A stretch of DNA of 64,000 bases from Sulfitobacter sp. D7. Lineage in GTDB: Bacteria; Pseudomonadota; Alphaproteobacteria; Rhodobacterales; Rhodobacteraceae. Every line of letters begins with the position of its first letter. The first letter of the stretch is position 1. The DNA is taken from assembly GCF_003611275.1 (NCBI RefSeq), contig NZ_CP020694.1, forward strand, positions 310,001 through 374,000. The letters run 5' to 3'. Positions 42,343-51,541 of this stretch are shown in pieces. The translations under genes were made by a program, and so were the position numbers. Below the pieces are notes generated by a model, which saw only the letters and a list, made by a program, of their open reading frames with translations, had not been told where the DNA came from and searched no databases.

Positions 42343-44598
42343 ATGACTGACAAGAACAAGCGCAAACGCCCTCTGGTCGCCGACAGGCGGTATCCGGGCA
42401 AGGCCAAACCCAAGCCCAAGACCTCTGCGCGGGCCAAACCGGCCACGCGCAAGGCAGCACCGGCCCGCCGCAAGGCCGCGCGCACCAAACGCCCTCGGCG
42501 CGGGGGAATCATTGGTTTCTTTGCTGGCTTGGCCCGTTGGATTTGGCGTTTGATCTGGACGATCACATGGCGCGTGAGCCTTGTGGCCTTCCTCGTTCTC
42601 GCCTTGGCTGTCGGCTATATCTATACCACCATTCCGCCGCTCGAAGCGCTGTTGGATGGCCGCGCGCGCGGCTCTGTCACCATGCTCGACCGGGAGGGAG
42701 AGGTCTTTGCCTGGCGCGGCGACCAGTTTGGCGGCGTGGTCTCGGCAGACTCGGTGTCCAAACATCTGCGAAACGCGGTCATCGCCACCGAAGACAAGCG
42801 ATTCTACAACCATCTCGGGGTCAGCCCGCGGGGTATCGCCTCGGCGGTGCGGATCAACCTAAGCGAGGGGCGTGGCCCGCTTTCAGGCCATGGCGGTTCG
42901 ACCATCACCCAGCAGACGGCCAAACTGCTTTGTCTGGGCGAGCCCTATGACCCCAGCAGCGGCATGACGGAAAAGGAATATGAGGCGGAATGCCGTCGCT
43001 CTTCCTTGGGCCGCAAAGCCAAAGAAGCGCTTTTTGCCGTCGCGATGGAGATTAAATACTCCAAGAGCGACATCCTTTCGATCTATCTGAACCGTGCCTA
43101 CATGGGCGGCGGTGCCTTTGGCGCAGAGGCCGCGGCGCAGCGATTCTTTGGCAAGCCCGCCGCGGCGCTTTCGCCGTCTGAGGGCGCGATGCTGGCCGGT
43201 CTTTTGACCGCGCCCACAACCCTATCGCCCACCAACAATCTGGATCGCTCGCAAAGCCGTGCCGCCACGGTGATCCGCCTGATGGAAGATCAGGGCTATC
43301 TGACCGCAGCCGAGGCTGACGAAGCCATCGCCAATCCCGCGCAACTGTCCGAGGCGGCAGAGGCCGAGGCGGGCGGCTATTTCGCCGATTGGGTCATGTC
43401 CTCGGGGCCGGAATTCTTTACCCGCAACACCACCGAAGATGTCATCATCAAAACCACCCTCGACCAGCGCATCCAGCGCGCGGCAGAGGAGGGGCTGAAA
43501 TGGGTCTTCGAAAACAAGGTGCGTGACACCTCCAAAGCACAGGCGGCCATTGTGGTGATGTCCTCTGATGGGGCGGTGCGGGCGCTGGTCGGCGGGCGCA
43601 AGACCAAGGTCGCGGGCGCGTTCAACCGTGCCACGCAGGCGATGCGCCAGACCGGGTCGGCGTTCAAACCCTTCATCTATGCCGCGGCGCTTGATCTGGG
43701 CTATTCGCCCGAAGACATCATCGTGGACGAACCCTACTGCCTGAACATCCCCGGTTCGGGTGAGTGGTGCCCCAAGAACTACACCAAGAACTTCAAAGGC
43801 CCGGTCTCCCTGACAGACGCGCTGAAAGACTCGTTGAATATCCCGGCGGTCAAAGTCTCGGAAAGCGTAGGTCGCGAGACGGTGAGTGCGGTCGCCACGC
43901 AGTTCGGCATCAAAAGCGATCTGGCCGCAGGCCCGGCGCTGGCACTTGGCGCATCGGAAAGCACCCTGCTTGAAATGACGGGCGCCTACGCGGGCATCCT
44001 GAACGGCGGCTCTTCGGTGACCCCCTACGGGCTGGTCGATCTGCGCCTCTTGGGCGAGACGGAGCCGCTGATGGGCACCGGCGGCGGTATCAACGAACGG
44101 GTCATCCAAGAAGATGCCGCGCGCCAGTTGGTCTATATGATGGAGAAAGTGATCTCGGAGGGGACCGGCCAGCGCGCCCAGTTTGGCGACCGTCAACTGG
44201 CAGGCAAGACCGGCACCACCTCGGCCAACAAAGACGCTTGGTTCGTCGGCTTTTCGGCGGATTATGTGGCCGGGGTCTGGATGGGCTATGATGACAACAC
44301 GCCGCTCACCGGGGTCACAGGCGGTGGCCTGCCCGCAGAGATTTGGCGCGAAACCATGAGCCGCGTGCATGATGGGCTGCCCCTCAAGGAGTTGCCGATG
44401 CAGGCGCCCGCCCCGCCCAGCAACCTGAGCGAAGCGCAGCCCGAACCGCAGCCACAGCCGCGGCAACCGCAGGGCGGGGGCAATCAGGGGGGTGGCGGCG
44501 CGGACAATGTGATCGACCGCGTTCTGCGTGACATCTTCGGCGGCGGCAGCAGCGGCAGTGGCGCCAGCGCGCCTGCACCCAGTTTCCTCGACCGCTAA
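42343..44598 (+). CDS. Penicillin-binding protein 1A family bifunctional murein synthase
   Basis: A 751-residue class A PBP. The first 55 residues are very basic and cytosolic, followed by a membrane anchor (about 70-95). The glycosyltransferase domain has its catalytic Glu150 in IATEDKRFYNHLG and the STITQQTAKLL motif; the transpeptidase domain has Ser439-x-x-Lys442 (SAFKP), Ser497-x-Asn499 (SLN) and Lys622-Thr-Gly (KTGTT). The C-terminus is a Pro/Gln-rich tail (QPEPQPQP) with a Gly-rich end. It polymerises and cross-links peptidoglycan in the periplasm. Transcribed alone. Confidence 0.95.
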   Translation: MTDKNKRKRPLVADRRYPGKAKPKPKTSARAKPATRKAAPARRKAARTKRPRRGGIIGFFAGLARWIWRLIWTITWRVSLVAFLVLALAVGYIYTTIPPLEALLDGRARGSVTMLDREGEVFAWRGDQFGGVVSADSVSKHLRNAVIATEDKRFYNHLGVSPRGIASAVRINLSEGRGPLSGHGGSTITQQTAKLLCLGEPYDPSSGMTEKEYEAECRRSSLGRKAKEALFAVAMEIKYSKSDILSIYLNRAYMGGGAFGAEAAAQRFFGKPAAALSPSEGAMLAGLLTAPTTLSPTNNLDRSQSRAATVIRLMEDQGYLTAAEADEAIANPAQLSEAAEAEAGGYFADWVMSSGPEFFTRNTTEDVIIKTTLDQRIQRAAEEGLKWVFENKVRDTSKAQAAIVVMSSDGAVRALVGGRKTKVAGAFNRATQAMRQTGSAFKPFIYAAALDLGYSPEDIIVDEPYCLNIPGSGEWCPKNYTKNFKGPVSLTDALKDSLNIPAVKVSESVGRETVSAVATQFGIKSDLAAGPALALGASESTLLEMTGAYAGILNGGSSVTPYGLVDLRLLGETEPLMGTGGGINERVIQEDAARQLVYMMEKVISEGTGQRAQFGDRQLAGKTGTTSANKDAWFVGFSADYVAGVWMGYDDNTPLTGVTGGGLPAEIWRETMSRVHDGLPLKELPMQAPAPPSNLSEAQPEPQPQPRQPQGGGNQGGGGADNVIDRVLRDIFGGGSSGSGASAPAPSFLDR

Positions 44599-44641
44599 GG
44601 CGGTCGGGGCGGCGGCCCGAGAAAAAAATGGCACTGGGTTA

Positions 44642-44656
44642 TCAAAATCATTATCA
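44642..44656. promoter_or_regulatory. Fur-box-like site upstream of the type I secretion genes
   Basis: TCAAAATCATTATCA matches the 7-1-7 Fur consensus TGATAAT-n-ATTATCA at 13 of 15 positions, with the right half perfect. It lies 58 bases before the ABC transporter start, in a promoter-compatible place. In Rhodobacterales the Fur homologue is often a manganese regulator (Mur), so the metal cannot be decided. Confidence 0.45.
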
Positions 44657-44713
44657 TTTCCCCATAAGCGGGAAGCGTGTCGGGTTCTGTGTGGGCAGCT
44701 TCGAAAGGGATTG

Positions 44714-46450
44714 ATGCAAAGCGATGTGGTGAACAGGGGGCTGTCCGAACTGCGTCGCGTGCGCGGGCGCAGCCGTGGGCTTTATTGGGCTGTGGCCTTG
44801 TTCAGCCTATTCGCCAATATGCTCATGCTTACCGGCCCGCTGTATATGTTGCAGGTCTATGACCGGGTGCTCGGCTCCGGCTCCGAAGAGACGCTGATCG
44901 CCCTCTCGGTTCTTGTGGTCTTTCTCTATGCGGTGATGGGGCTCTTGGATTACACGCGCGGCCGGATCATGGCGCGGGTGGGCGCGCGGTTTCAATCCGA
45001 TCTCGACCGGCGGGTGTTCGACGCGGTGGTGCGCAAATCCGCCGTGGCCCCGGATGTGAAGACCAACGCGGGCCTTGCCGATCTTGAAGCCGTGCAACGG
45101 CTGATGACATCGCCGGTTCTGATGGCCGCCTTCGATGCACCTTGGACGCCGATCTTTTTCGCGGCGATCTTTCTGTTCCACCCGATGCTGGGGTGGCTGG
45201 CGGTGAGCGGCGCGGCGGTGCTGGTGGTGATCACCATTGCCAACCAGTTGCTGTCGCGCGAAAGCCAAGCGCGTGCAAACCTCTCGGGGCAGGCAGCGAA
45301 CGCAATGTCGGACCAGATCAGGGTCGAGGCTGAGATGGTGCAAGCGATGGGGATGCGTGACGCGGCATTCTCGCGCTGGCAACAGGCCCGTGGTCAGGCG
45401 TTGGAGCAGCAGGTCAAATCGACCGACGTGGGCGGCACGTTCACCGCGATGACCAAGACGCTGCGGTTGTTTCTGCAGTCCGCCATGCTGGGGCTCGGCG
45501 CGTGGTTGGTCTTGAAAAACCAGATGACGCCGGGCGCGATGATCGCAGGCTCGATCCTGCTGGGCCGGGCGCTGGCGCCGGTCGAACTGGCATTGAACCA
45601 ATGGCCGGTGGTGCAGCGGGGGCGGGCCGGTTGGGCCAATCTGGCGCAGCTTCTCGGCGCCGTGAGCGAAGAACCTCCGCGCACCGCGCTGCCGCAGCCC
45701 AAAGCGCGGCTGGTCGCCAAGGCGCTGACCGTCGTGGCACCGGGCGAGAAACAGGCGGCGCTCAAGTCGATCAATTTTACCGTCGAGCCGGGGCAGGCGG
45801 TGGGCGTGATCGGCCCGTCGGGGGCGGGGAAGTCGACATTGGCGCGCACCCTCACCGGGGTCTGGCCGCCTGCGGGCGGGTCGATCCGGCTGGATGGGGC
45901 CGCCCTTGAGCATTACGGGAGCGAAACCTTGGGGCGGCATATCGGATACCTGCCGCAGCGCGTCCAATTGTTCGATGGCACCATCGCCGAGAATATCGCC
46001 CGGCTGTGCCCCGACCCCGACGATGCCAAAGTGATCAAGGCCGCCAAATTGGCGGCGGCGCATGAGATGATCCTCGAATTCCCCCAAGGCTATGACACGC
46101 CCATTCGCGCGGGGCAGGTGCGGCTTTCTGGCGGACAGATGCAGCGCATCGGGCTGGCACGGGCGCTTTATGATGACCCGGTGATCGTGGTGCTGGATGA
46201 GCCGAATTCGAACCTCGACAATACCGGTTCTCAGGCGTTGAACCACGCAATCCGGCAGATGAAGGCGAGCGGGCGGTCGGTGCTGATCATGGCGCATCGT
46301 CCTGCGGCCATTCAGGAATGTGACACGCTGCTGGTTCTCGATAACGGCATCCGCAAAGCCTTTGGTCCCAAGGATGAGGTGCTTGCCGGGATGGTGCAAA
46401 ACCACCGCGAGATTCAGCAGGCCCCCCCGCGGTCGGGGGGCGTGGTATGA
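44714..46450 (+). CDS. Type I secretion system permease/ATPase (PrtD-like)
   Basis: A 578-residue ABC exporter half-transporter. The membrane domain (about residues 22-310) has six segments, including ALFSLFANMLMLTGPLYMLQVYDRVLGSGSEETL, typical of PrtD/HasD exporters. The ATPase domain has Walker A GPSGAGKST (367-375), signature LSGGQ (471-475) and Walker B IVVLDEP (491-497). Such proteins secrete proteases, haemophores or RTX proteins with an HlyD-type adaptor and TolC. ATG 44714 has an AAAGGGA site. The next gene encodes the adaptor and overlaps by ATGA; no substrate or TolC gene is adjacent. Confidence 0.92.
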   Translation: MQSDVVNRGLSELRRVRGRSRGLYWAVALFSLFANMLMLTGPLYMLQVYDRVLGSGSEETLIALSVLVVFLYAVMGLLDYTRGRIMARVGARFQSDLDRRVFDAVVRKSAVAPDVKTNAGLADLEAVQRLMTSPVLMAAFDAPWTPIFFAAIFLFHPMLGWLAVSGAAVLVVITIANQLLSRESQARANLSGQAANAMSDQIRVEAEMVQAMGMRDAAFSRWQQARGQALEQQVKSTDVGGTFTAMTKTLRLFLQSAMLGLGAWLVLKNQMTPGAMIAGSILLGRALAPVELALNQWPVVQRGRAGWANLAQLLGAVSEEPPRTALPQPKARLVAKALTVVAPGEKQAALKSINFTVEPGQAVGVIGPSGAGKSTLARTLTGVWPPAGGSIRLDGAALEHYGSETLGRHIGYLPQRVQLFDGTIAENIARLCPDPDDAKVIKAAKLAAAHEMILEFPQGYDTPIRAGQVRLSGGQMQRIGLARALYDDPVIVVLDEPNSNLDNTGSQALNHAIRQMKASGRSVLIMAHRPAAIQECDTLLVLDNGIRKAFGPKDEVLAGMVQNHREIQQAPPRSGGVV

Positions 46451-47757
46451 CCGATCACGGCGACAAACGCTGGTCGGCAACCCGGCCCCTGATCCTTGGG
46501 TTCTTCGGGCTGATCTTGCTTTTCGGCGGTTTTGGGACTTGGGCCGTGACCAGCCAAATCGCCGGGGCGGTGGTGGCTTCGGGCCGGATCGAAGTCGACC
46601 GCAACCGGCAGATCGTCCAGCATGAAACCGGTGGTGTGGTGGCCGAAATCTTTGTGGATGAGGGCGACAGTGTCGCCGCCGGTGACGCTTTGCTGCGTCT
46701 GGATGCAGAGCAGCTGACCTCGCAATTGGCCATCGTCGAGGGCCAGCTTTATGAGCTTATGGCCCGCCGCAGCCGTCTGGAAGCGCAGCGCGATGAGGTG
46801 GAGGCGGTCACCTTTGACGAAGAGTTGCGAACCGCCGCCTCCGAAAATCCCGACGTGCAGGAACTGGTGGACGGCCAGCGCAACCTGTTTGACGCGCGCC
46901 GCGTCAGCGTGGCCCAAGAGCTTGATCAATTGGGCAAACGCCGGGCGCAGATCAACGCGCAAATTCGCGGGGTCGATGCGCAAGAGGCCGCGCTATCGCG
47001 CCAGTTGGAGCTGATCGAAGAGGAGTTGGGTAATCAGCAGTCGCTGCTGGACCGTGGCCTGACGCAGGCCTCTGCCGTCTTGACGTTGATGCGCGAGCAG
47101 GCCCGTCTGCGCGGCCAGATCGGCGAGTTGTCGGCGCAAAAGGCGCAATCCCAAGAGCGGGTGACAGAGATTGACATCGAGCGGCTGAAACTGCGCTCCG
47201 CCGGGCGGGAAGAGGCGATCACCCAGTTGCGCGACCTGCGCTACCGCGAGTTGGAGATGGCCGAACAGCGCCGCGCGCTCAGGGCCGAGATTGACCGGCT
47301 TGATATTCGCGCGCCGGTGTCGGGGGTGATCTATGGGATGCAGATCCAAACCCCGCGGTCGGTCGTGCGCGCGGCGGAGCCGTTGATGTACCTCGTCCCC
47401 CAAGATCGCCCGCTGGTCATCGCCGCGCGGGTCCAGACCATCCACATCGATCAGGTCGCCGTGGGCCAAGAGGTCAATCTGCGTCTTTCGGCGTTGAACC
47501 AGCGCACCACGCCGGAACTGGTGGGCAAGGTCTTGCAGGTCTCTGCCGATTCCATTGACGACGACGCGACCGGGCAAACCTATTACCGGGCCGAGATTGC
47601 GCTTAACCCCGGCGAGATCGACAAGCTGGAAGAGGGCACGATCTTGCTGCCCGGCATGCCGGTTGAGGCGTTTATCCGCACCGGCGAACGCTCTCCGATG
47701 GCCTATCTGCTGAAACCCATGGCCGACTATTTCGCACGCGCGTTCCGCGAAAGCTGA
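46447..47757 (+). CDS. HlyD-family type I secretion periplasmic adaptor
   Basis: A 436-residue membrane-fusion protein. One N-terminal membrane segment (LILGFFGLILLFGGFGTWAVTS) is followed by a lipoyl-like strand region (NRQIVQHETGGVVAEIFVDEGDSV), a long coiled-coil hairpin (roughly 95-270, rich in Glu, Leu, Gln and Arg), and the C-terminal beta domain with LDIRAPVSGVIYGMQIQTPR and EGTILLPGMPVEAFIRTG. It bridges the ABC exporter to an outer-membrane TolC channel. Start overlaps the exporter stop (ATGA). Confidence 0.94.
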   Translation: MTDHGDKRWSATRPLILGFFGLILLFGGFGTWAVTSQIAGAVVASGRIEVDRNRQIVQHETGGVVAEIFVDEGDSVAAGDALLRLDAEQLTSQLAIVEGQLYELMARRSRLEAQRDEVEAVTFDEELRTAASENPDVQELVDGQRNLFDARRVSVAQELDQLGKRRAQINAQIRGVDAQEAALSRQLELIEEELGNQQSLLDRGLTQASAVLTLMREQARLRGQIGELSAQKAQSQERVTEIDIERLKLRSAGREEAITQLRDLRYRELEMAEQRRALRAEIDRLDIRAPVSGVIYGMQIQTPRSVVRAAEPLMYLVPQDRPLVIAARVQTIHIDQVAVGQEVNLRLSALNQRTTPELVGKVLQVSADSIDDDATGQTYYRAEIALNPGEIDKLEEGTILLPGMPVEAFIRTGERSPMAYLLKPMADYFARAFRES

Positions 47758-47849
47758 GCGCGGCGGGCGAGACAGGTGGCAAAGGGGCTTTTCCTCGGCG
47801 CGGCGGGTCGTTAGCGTCCGCCCAGAACCGCAACCAAAGGAAGCCCGTC

Positions 47850-48308
47850 ATGTCCCTGACCGCCCGCCTTGCCGATCTCGGCATCACCCTGCCCGACGCG
47901 CCCGCACCGGCCGCGAACTATGTGCCCTTTGTGGTCACCGGCAATACCGTCTATGTTTCGGGCCAAATCTCCAACGGGCCGGATGGGTTGATCACCGGGC
48001 GTTTGGGCGACGGTATGGATGTCGACGCCGGGGCCGCCGCCGCGCGCAGCTGTGCGCTGAGCCTTTTGGCGCAGGTCCGCGCTGCTTGCGGAGGCGATCT
48101 GGACCGTCTCAAACGGGTTGTGAAACTGACGGGCTTCGTGAACTCAACCGCCGATTTCACTGACCAGCCCAAGGTCATCAACGGGGCCTCCGACTTCATG
48201 GTCGAGGCTTTGGGCGACGCGGGCCGCCACGCCCGCTCGGCGGTCTCTGCCGCATCACTGCCACTGGGTGTCGCCGTCGAAATCGAAGGCATTTTTGAGA
48301 TCGAATGA
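47850..48308 (+). CDS. RidA family protein
   Basis: A 152-residue protein of the RidA/YjgF superfamily, which hydrolyses reactive enamines and imines. The pattern YVPFVVTGNTVYVSGQIS near the start, AARSCALSLLAQVRAACG, VKLTGFVNSTADF, and RSAVSAASLPLGVAVEIEGIFEIE matches the longer RidA subgroup found in many alphaproteobacteria, with VAVE replacing the usual R-x-A-V-x-V-A-x-L-P spacing slightly. AAAGGAAG site before the ATG. It overlaps the downstream phosphodiesterase gene by ATGA. Confidence 0.9.
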   Translation: MSLTARLADLGITLPDAPAPAANYVPFVVTGNTVYVSGQISNGPDGLITGRLGDGMDVDAGAAAARSCALSLLAQVRAACGGDLDRLKRVVKLTGFVNSTADFTDQPKVINGASDFMVEALGDAGRHARSAVSAASLPLGVAVEIEGIFEIE

Positions 48309-49066
48309 CCCTTCCCGCCGCCTTTCTGGACATTCCGCTGGCGCATCGCGCGCTGCATGATCTCTCTGCCGGGCGGCCCGAGAACAGCCGCGCCGCCGTG
48401 CGGGCGGCTGTCGATGCAGGTGTCGGCATCGAGATTGATGTACAACTCAGCGCCGATAACAAGGCGATGGTGTTCCATGACTATGCTTTGGAGCGGCTGA
48501 CACCAGAGCGCGGCGCGGTCCGGCTGCGTGAGGCCAGCGCCCTTGCCGCCATCCCGCTAAAGGGCGGCGACGAGGGGATTCCAACGCTTGAGGAAATCCT
48601 CGACCTCATCGCTGGGCGCGTGCCGCTTTTGGTGGAGTTCAAGGATCAAGACGGCGCCATGGGGCCGAACGGGGGGCCGCTTGAGACCGCCGCCGCCGAA
48701 CTGCTTGGCCGCTACCGGGGCGATTTGGCGGTCATGTCGTTCAATCCGCATTCGGTCCGCGCACTTGCCCATCTTTTGCCCGACGTGCCACGCGGTCTGA
48801 CCACCAGCGCCTACCGCCCCGATGAATGGCCGCTGCCCGCAGCCACCTGCGATCGGCTGCGGGGCATACCCGACTATGCCGACACCGGCTCCTGTTTCAT
48901 CAGCCATGAGGCCGATGACCTGAACCGCCCGCGTGTGGCTGAGCTAAAGGCCGAAGGGGCGGCGGTGCTCTGTTGGACGATCCGCAGCCAAGCTGAGGAA
49001 GACATCGCGCGTCAGGTGGCGCAGAACGTGACCTTTGAGGGGTATCTGCCGCGTCCGCGCTCTTGA
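48305..49066 (+). CDS. Glycerophosphodiester phosphodiesterase family protein
   Basis: A 253-residue cytosolic GDPD/TIM-barrel enzyme. It has AHRALHDLSAGRPENSRAAV (the H-R and E-N-S catalytic start), GIEIDVQLSADNKAMVFHDYALERLT (metal ligands E-x-D and second catalytic histidine), and LVEFKD in the barrel. These enzymes release glycerol-3-phosphate from glycerophosphodiesters. No signal peptide. It overlaps ridA, and a DUF482 gene follows after 48 bases. Confidence 0.92.
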   Translation: MTLPAAFLDIPLAHRALHDLSAGRPENSRAAVRAAVDAGVGIEIDVQLSADNKAMVFHDYALERLTPERGAVRLREASALAAIPLKGGDEGIPTLEEILDLIAGRVPLLVEFKDQDGAMGPNGGPLETAAAELLGRYRGDLAVMSFNPHSVRALAHLLPDVPRGLTTSAYRPDEWPLPAATCDRLRGIPDYADTGSCFISHEADDLNRPRVAELKAEGAAVLCWTIRSQAEEDIARQVAQNVTFEGYLPRPRS

Positions 49067-49114
49067 TCTGCGAGGCCGAGGCCACACATAGGACGCAAGA
49101 CAGGCAAGGCTCAG

Positions 49115-50302
49115 ATGAACGCGCAGGAAATCGAGATTACCGTGGTGCCAGAACTGGCACAGATCGGCCAAAAGGACTGGGACGCCTGCGCCTGTCCCGA
49201 GGCCGCGGGCGGGGGCCGTCCGCGTGACCCGTTCACGACCTATCGTTTCCTGTCGGCGCTAGAGCAGAGCGGATCGGTCGGCCCCGGCACGGGCTGGCAG
49301 CCGCAGTATCTGGCCGCGCGGATTGCGGGCCAAGTGATCGCCGTGGCGCCGATGTATGCCAAATCGCACAGCCAAGGCGAATATATATTCGACCACAACT
49401 GGGCCCATGCCTATGAGCGCGCGGGCGGGCGGTATTACCCCAAACTGCAGATCGCCGTGCCCCACACCCCCGCCACCGGGCGGCGCTTTTTGGTGCGGCC
49501 CGAGTTTGAAGAGGCGGGCACCGCCGCGCTGGTTCAAGGCGCGGTGCAGCTGACCGATAATAACGCGCTGTCGTCGCTCCATGTGACCTTTTGCACCGAG
49601 CAGGAGGTCGCCCGGGCCGAAGCACTGGGCCTGATGAGCCGCAAAAGCCAGCAGTTTCACTGGCACAACCGCGACTATGCGGATTTCGACGGTTTCCTCG
49701 CCAGCCTGTCTTCGCGCAAGCGCAAGAACATCCGCAAAGAACGCGCACAGGCGCAGGATTTTGGCGGCACGATCCACACCTTCACCGGCGACCAGATCGC
49801 GCCCGAGCATTGGGATGCCTTTTGGCAGTTCTACCAAGACACCGGCGCGCGGAAATGGGGCTCGCCTTACCTCACGCGGGAATTCTTTGACCACGCGCAA
49901 GAAAACCTGCGCGACGATATCGCGCTGGTGCTGGCCGAACGAGAGGGGCGTTGGGTTGCAGGGGCGCTGAACTTCATCGGGGCAGAAACGCTCTTTGGCC
50001 GCTACTGGGGCTGTACCGAGCATCACCCCTTTTTGCATTTCGAACTGTGCTATTATCGCGCCATGGATTTCGCCATCGCCCATGGGCTTTCCCGTGTCGA
50101 GGCGGGTGCGCAGGGCGAACACAAGCTCGCACGCGGCTATCTGCCGTCACCCACATGGTCGCTGCATTGGATGCGCGATCCGGGCTTTGCCTCTGCCGTG
50201 GGGGAGTATCTGCAGGCCGAACGCGACGCCGTGGACGAAGAGATTAGCGTGCTGACCGACTACGGCCCCTTCAAAAAGACGACGATCGAGGAACAAGAAT
50301 GA
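49115..50302 (+). CDS. DUF482/FemAB-like GNAT-fold protein
   Basis: A 395-residue protein of the DUF482 family, called peptidoglycan biosynthesis/recognition or FemAB-like. Recognisable stretches are [58 protein letters not shown], and [24 protein letters not shown], followed by [16 protein letters not shown]. Related proteins carry a double GNAT fold and may use aminoacyl-tRNA or acyl donors; the acceptor is unknown. The gene overlaps phhB by ATGA. Confidence 0.88.
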   Translation: MNAQEIEITVVPELAQIGQKDWDACACPEAAGGGRPRDPFTTYRFLSALEQSGSVGPGTGWQPQYLAARIAGQVIAVAPMYAKSHSQGEYIFDHNWAHAYERAGGRYYPKLQIAVPHTPATGRRFLVRPEFEEAGTAALVQGAVQLTDNNALSSLHVTFCTEQEVARAEALGLMSRKSQQFHWHNRDYADFDGFLASLSSRKRKNIRKERAQAQDFGGTIHTFTGDQIAPEHWDAFWQFYQDTGARKWGSPYLTREFFDHAQENLRDDIALVLAEREGRWVAGALNFIGAETLFGRYWGCTEHHPFLHFELCYYRAMDFAIAHGLSRVEAGAQGEHKLARGYLPSPTWSLHWMRDPGFASAVGEYLQAERDAVDEEISVLTDYGPFKKTTIEEQE

Positions 50303-50607
50303 CCGAGAGATTAAGCATCGAGACCCGCAAGACGCTGCTGCAGCCGCTGTTCAATACCGGCTGGGAAATGGTCGAAAGCCGGGATGCGATCCACAAGACG
50401 TTCAAGTTCAAGGATTTCGCCGACGCCTTTGGCTGGATGACAAGGGTGGCTATTTGGGCGGAAAAGTGGAATCACCATCCCGAATGGAGCAATGTTTACA
50501 ACCGCGTGGAGGTGACGTTGATCACCCATGACGTGGATGGGCTAAGCTCGCTCGACGCGAAATTGGCGCGCAAGATGGATGGTCTCTTTGGGGCCGGGAA
50601 AGACTGA
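50299..50607 (+). CDS. phhB: 4a-hydroxytetrahydrobiopterin dehydratase (pterin-4a-carbinolamine dehydratase)
   Basis: A 102-residue enzyme of the PhhB/DCoH family that recycles the pterin cofactor of aromatic amino acid hydroxylases. The signature [24 protein letters not shown] carries the catalytic HHP, and [17 protein letters not shown] precedes it. No phenylalanine hydroxylase lies nearby, so the pterin it serves is unknown. The start overlaps the DUF482 gene stop, and an mscS gene follows after 12 bases. Confidence 0.93.
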   Translation: MTERLSIETRKTLLQPLFNTGWEMVESRDAIHKTFKFKDFADAFGWMTRVAIWAEKWNHHPEWSNVYNRVEVTLITHDVDGLSSLDAKLARKMDGLFGAGKD

Positions 50608-50619
50608 CGGAGAGAGCGG

Positions 50620-51465
50620 ATGCAAGATTTTTTTGAAATGGAACTGTGGCAGGGCAAGACGATTGCCGATCTGCTGACACTGGAGTTTCTTGCCAGCGCG
50701 GCAGGCTCGGTGATCGGCGCGATTGTGATCCTGTTGCTGGGGTGGGTCATCTCAAGTTGGCTGCAACACCGTGTCGAAAACCTTGGCAAGCGGAACAAGC
50801 ACCTCGACGAGATGCTGTTCGAATTTCTGGCTTCCATCGTGCGCTATGTGGTGCTGGGCTTTACCGTTTTGTTCGTGCTCAACACTTTCGGGGTCAAGAC
50901 GACCTCGGTCGTGGCGGTTATCGGTGCGGCGGGTCTGGCGATTGGTCTGGCCCTGCAGGGCACCCTGTCGAACGTGGCCGCCGGGGTCATGCTTATCCTC
51001 TTTCGTCCGATCAAGATCGGCGATTTCGTGGTGATCGCGGGCGAGATGGGCACGGTCAAACAGATCAACCTGAACTACACTGTGCTGGCCGACCTCAGCA
51101 ATGTGCAGGTCATCGTGCCGAACTCTGAGGTTTGGGGCAATGTCATCACCAACTATTCCGTCAACCCGACCCGCCGCGCGGAATGGACCTTTGGCGTGGG
51201 CTATGGCGCGAACCTCAAGACCGCCGAAGAGATCATTCGCAGCACGATCATGGCGGATGAACGCGCCCATGCCGATCCTGAGCCCTTCATTCAGGTGAAC
51301 AATCTCAACGACAGTTCGGTCGATTTCCTTGTGCGGGTCTGGTGCAGCGCGGGGGATTATTTTGCCTTCAAGGCCGATATGACCCGCAAGGTCAAAGAGG
51401 CGTTGGATGAAGGCGGGGTGGATATTCCGTTCCCCACACGCACCATCGTGCAGGCTGCGGAATAG
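50620..51465 (+). CDS. mscS: Small-conductance mechanosensitive channel (MscS)
   Basis: A 281-residue inner-membrane channel close to E. coli MscS in size. It has three membrane segments, with the pore helix AAGLAIGLALQGTLSNVAAGVML, then RPIKIGDFVVIAGEMGTVKQINLNYTVL and IVPNSEVWGNVITNYSVNPTRR of the beta and vestibule domains. It releases solutes under membrane tension. GGAGAGAG ribosome site. Distinct from the longer channel at 17206. Confidence 0.93.
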   Translation: MQDFFEMELWQGKTIADLLTLEFLASAAGSVIGAIVILLLGWVISSWLQHRVENLGKRNKHLDEMLFEFLASIVRYVVLGFTVLFVLNTFGVKTTSVVAVIGAAGLAIGLALQGTLSNVAAGVMLILFRPIKIGDFVVIAGEMGTVKQINLNYTVLADLSNVQVIVPNSEVWGNVITNYSVNPTRRAEWTFGVGYGANLKTAEEIIRSTIMADERAHADPEPFIQVNNLNDSSVDFLVRVWCSAGDYFAFKADMTRKVKEALDEGGVDIPFPTRTIVQAAE

Positions 51466-51508
51466 GCCTTCGCGTCTGTGGCCCTTCACGGGGCACCCCC
51501 ATCAGTAA

Positions 51509-51535
51509 AACGCCCGGCCAATCTGGCCGGGCGTT
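51509..51535. terminator. Bidirectional terminator between mscS and the peroxiredoxin gene
   Basis: A perfect 12-bp stem AACGCCCGGCCA/TGGCCGGGCGTT with a 3-base loop. On the minus strand it is followed by TTTTAC just after the peroxiredoxin stop; on the plus strand it follows mscS. Confidence 0.8.
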
Positions 51536-51541
51536 CGCATT

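Noticed and set aside
44807-46480. Very long minus-strand open frame (557 codons) opposite the type I secretion ATPase
   Set aside because: It is antisense to a gene with all ABC motifs; its translation is rich in Arg, His, Pro and Gln, as expected from a GC-rich complementary frame.
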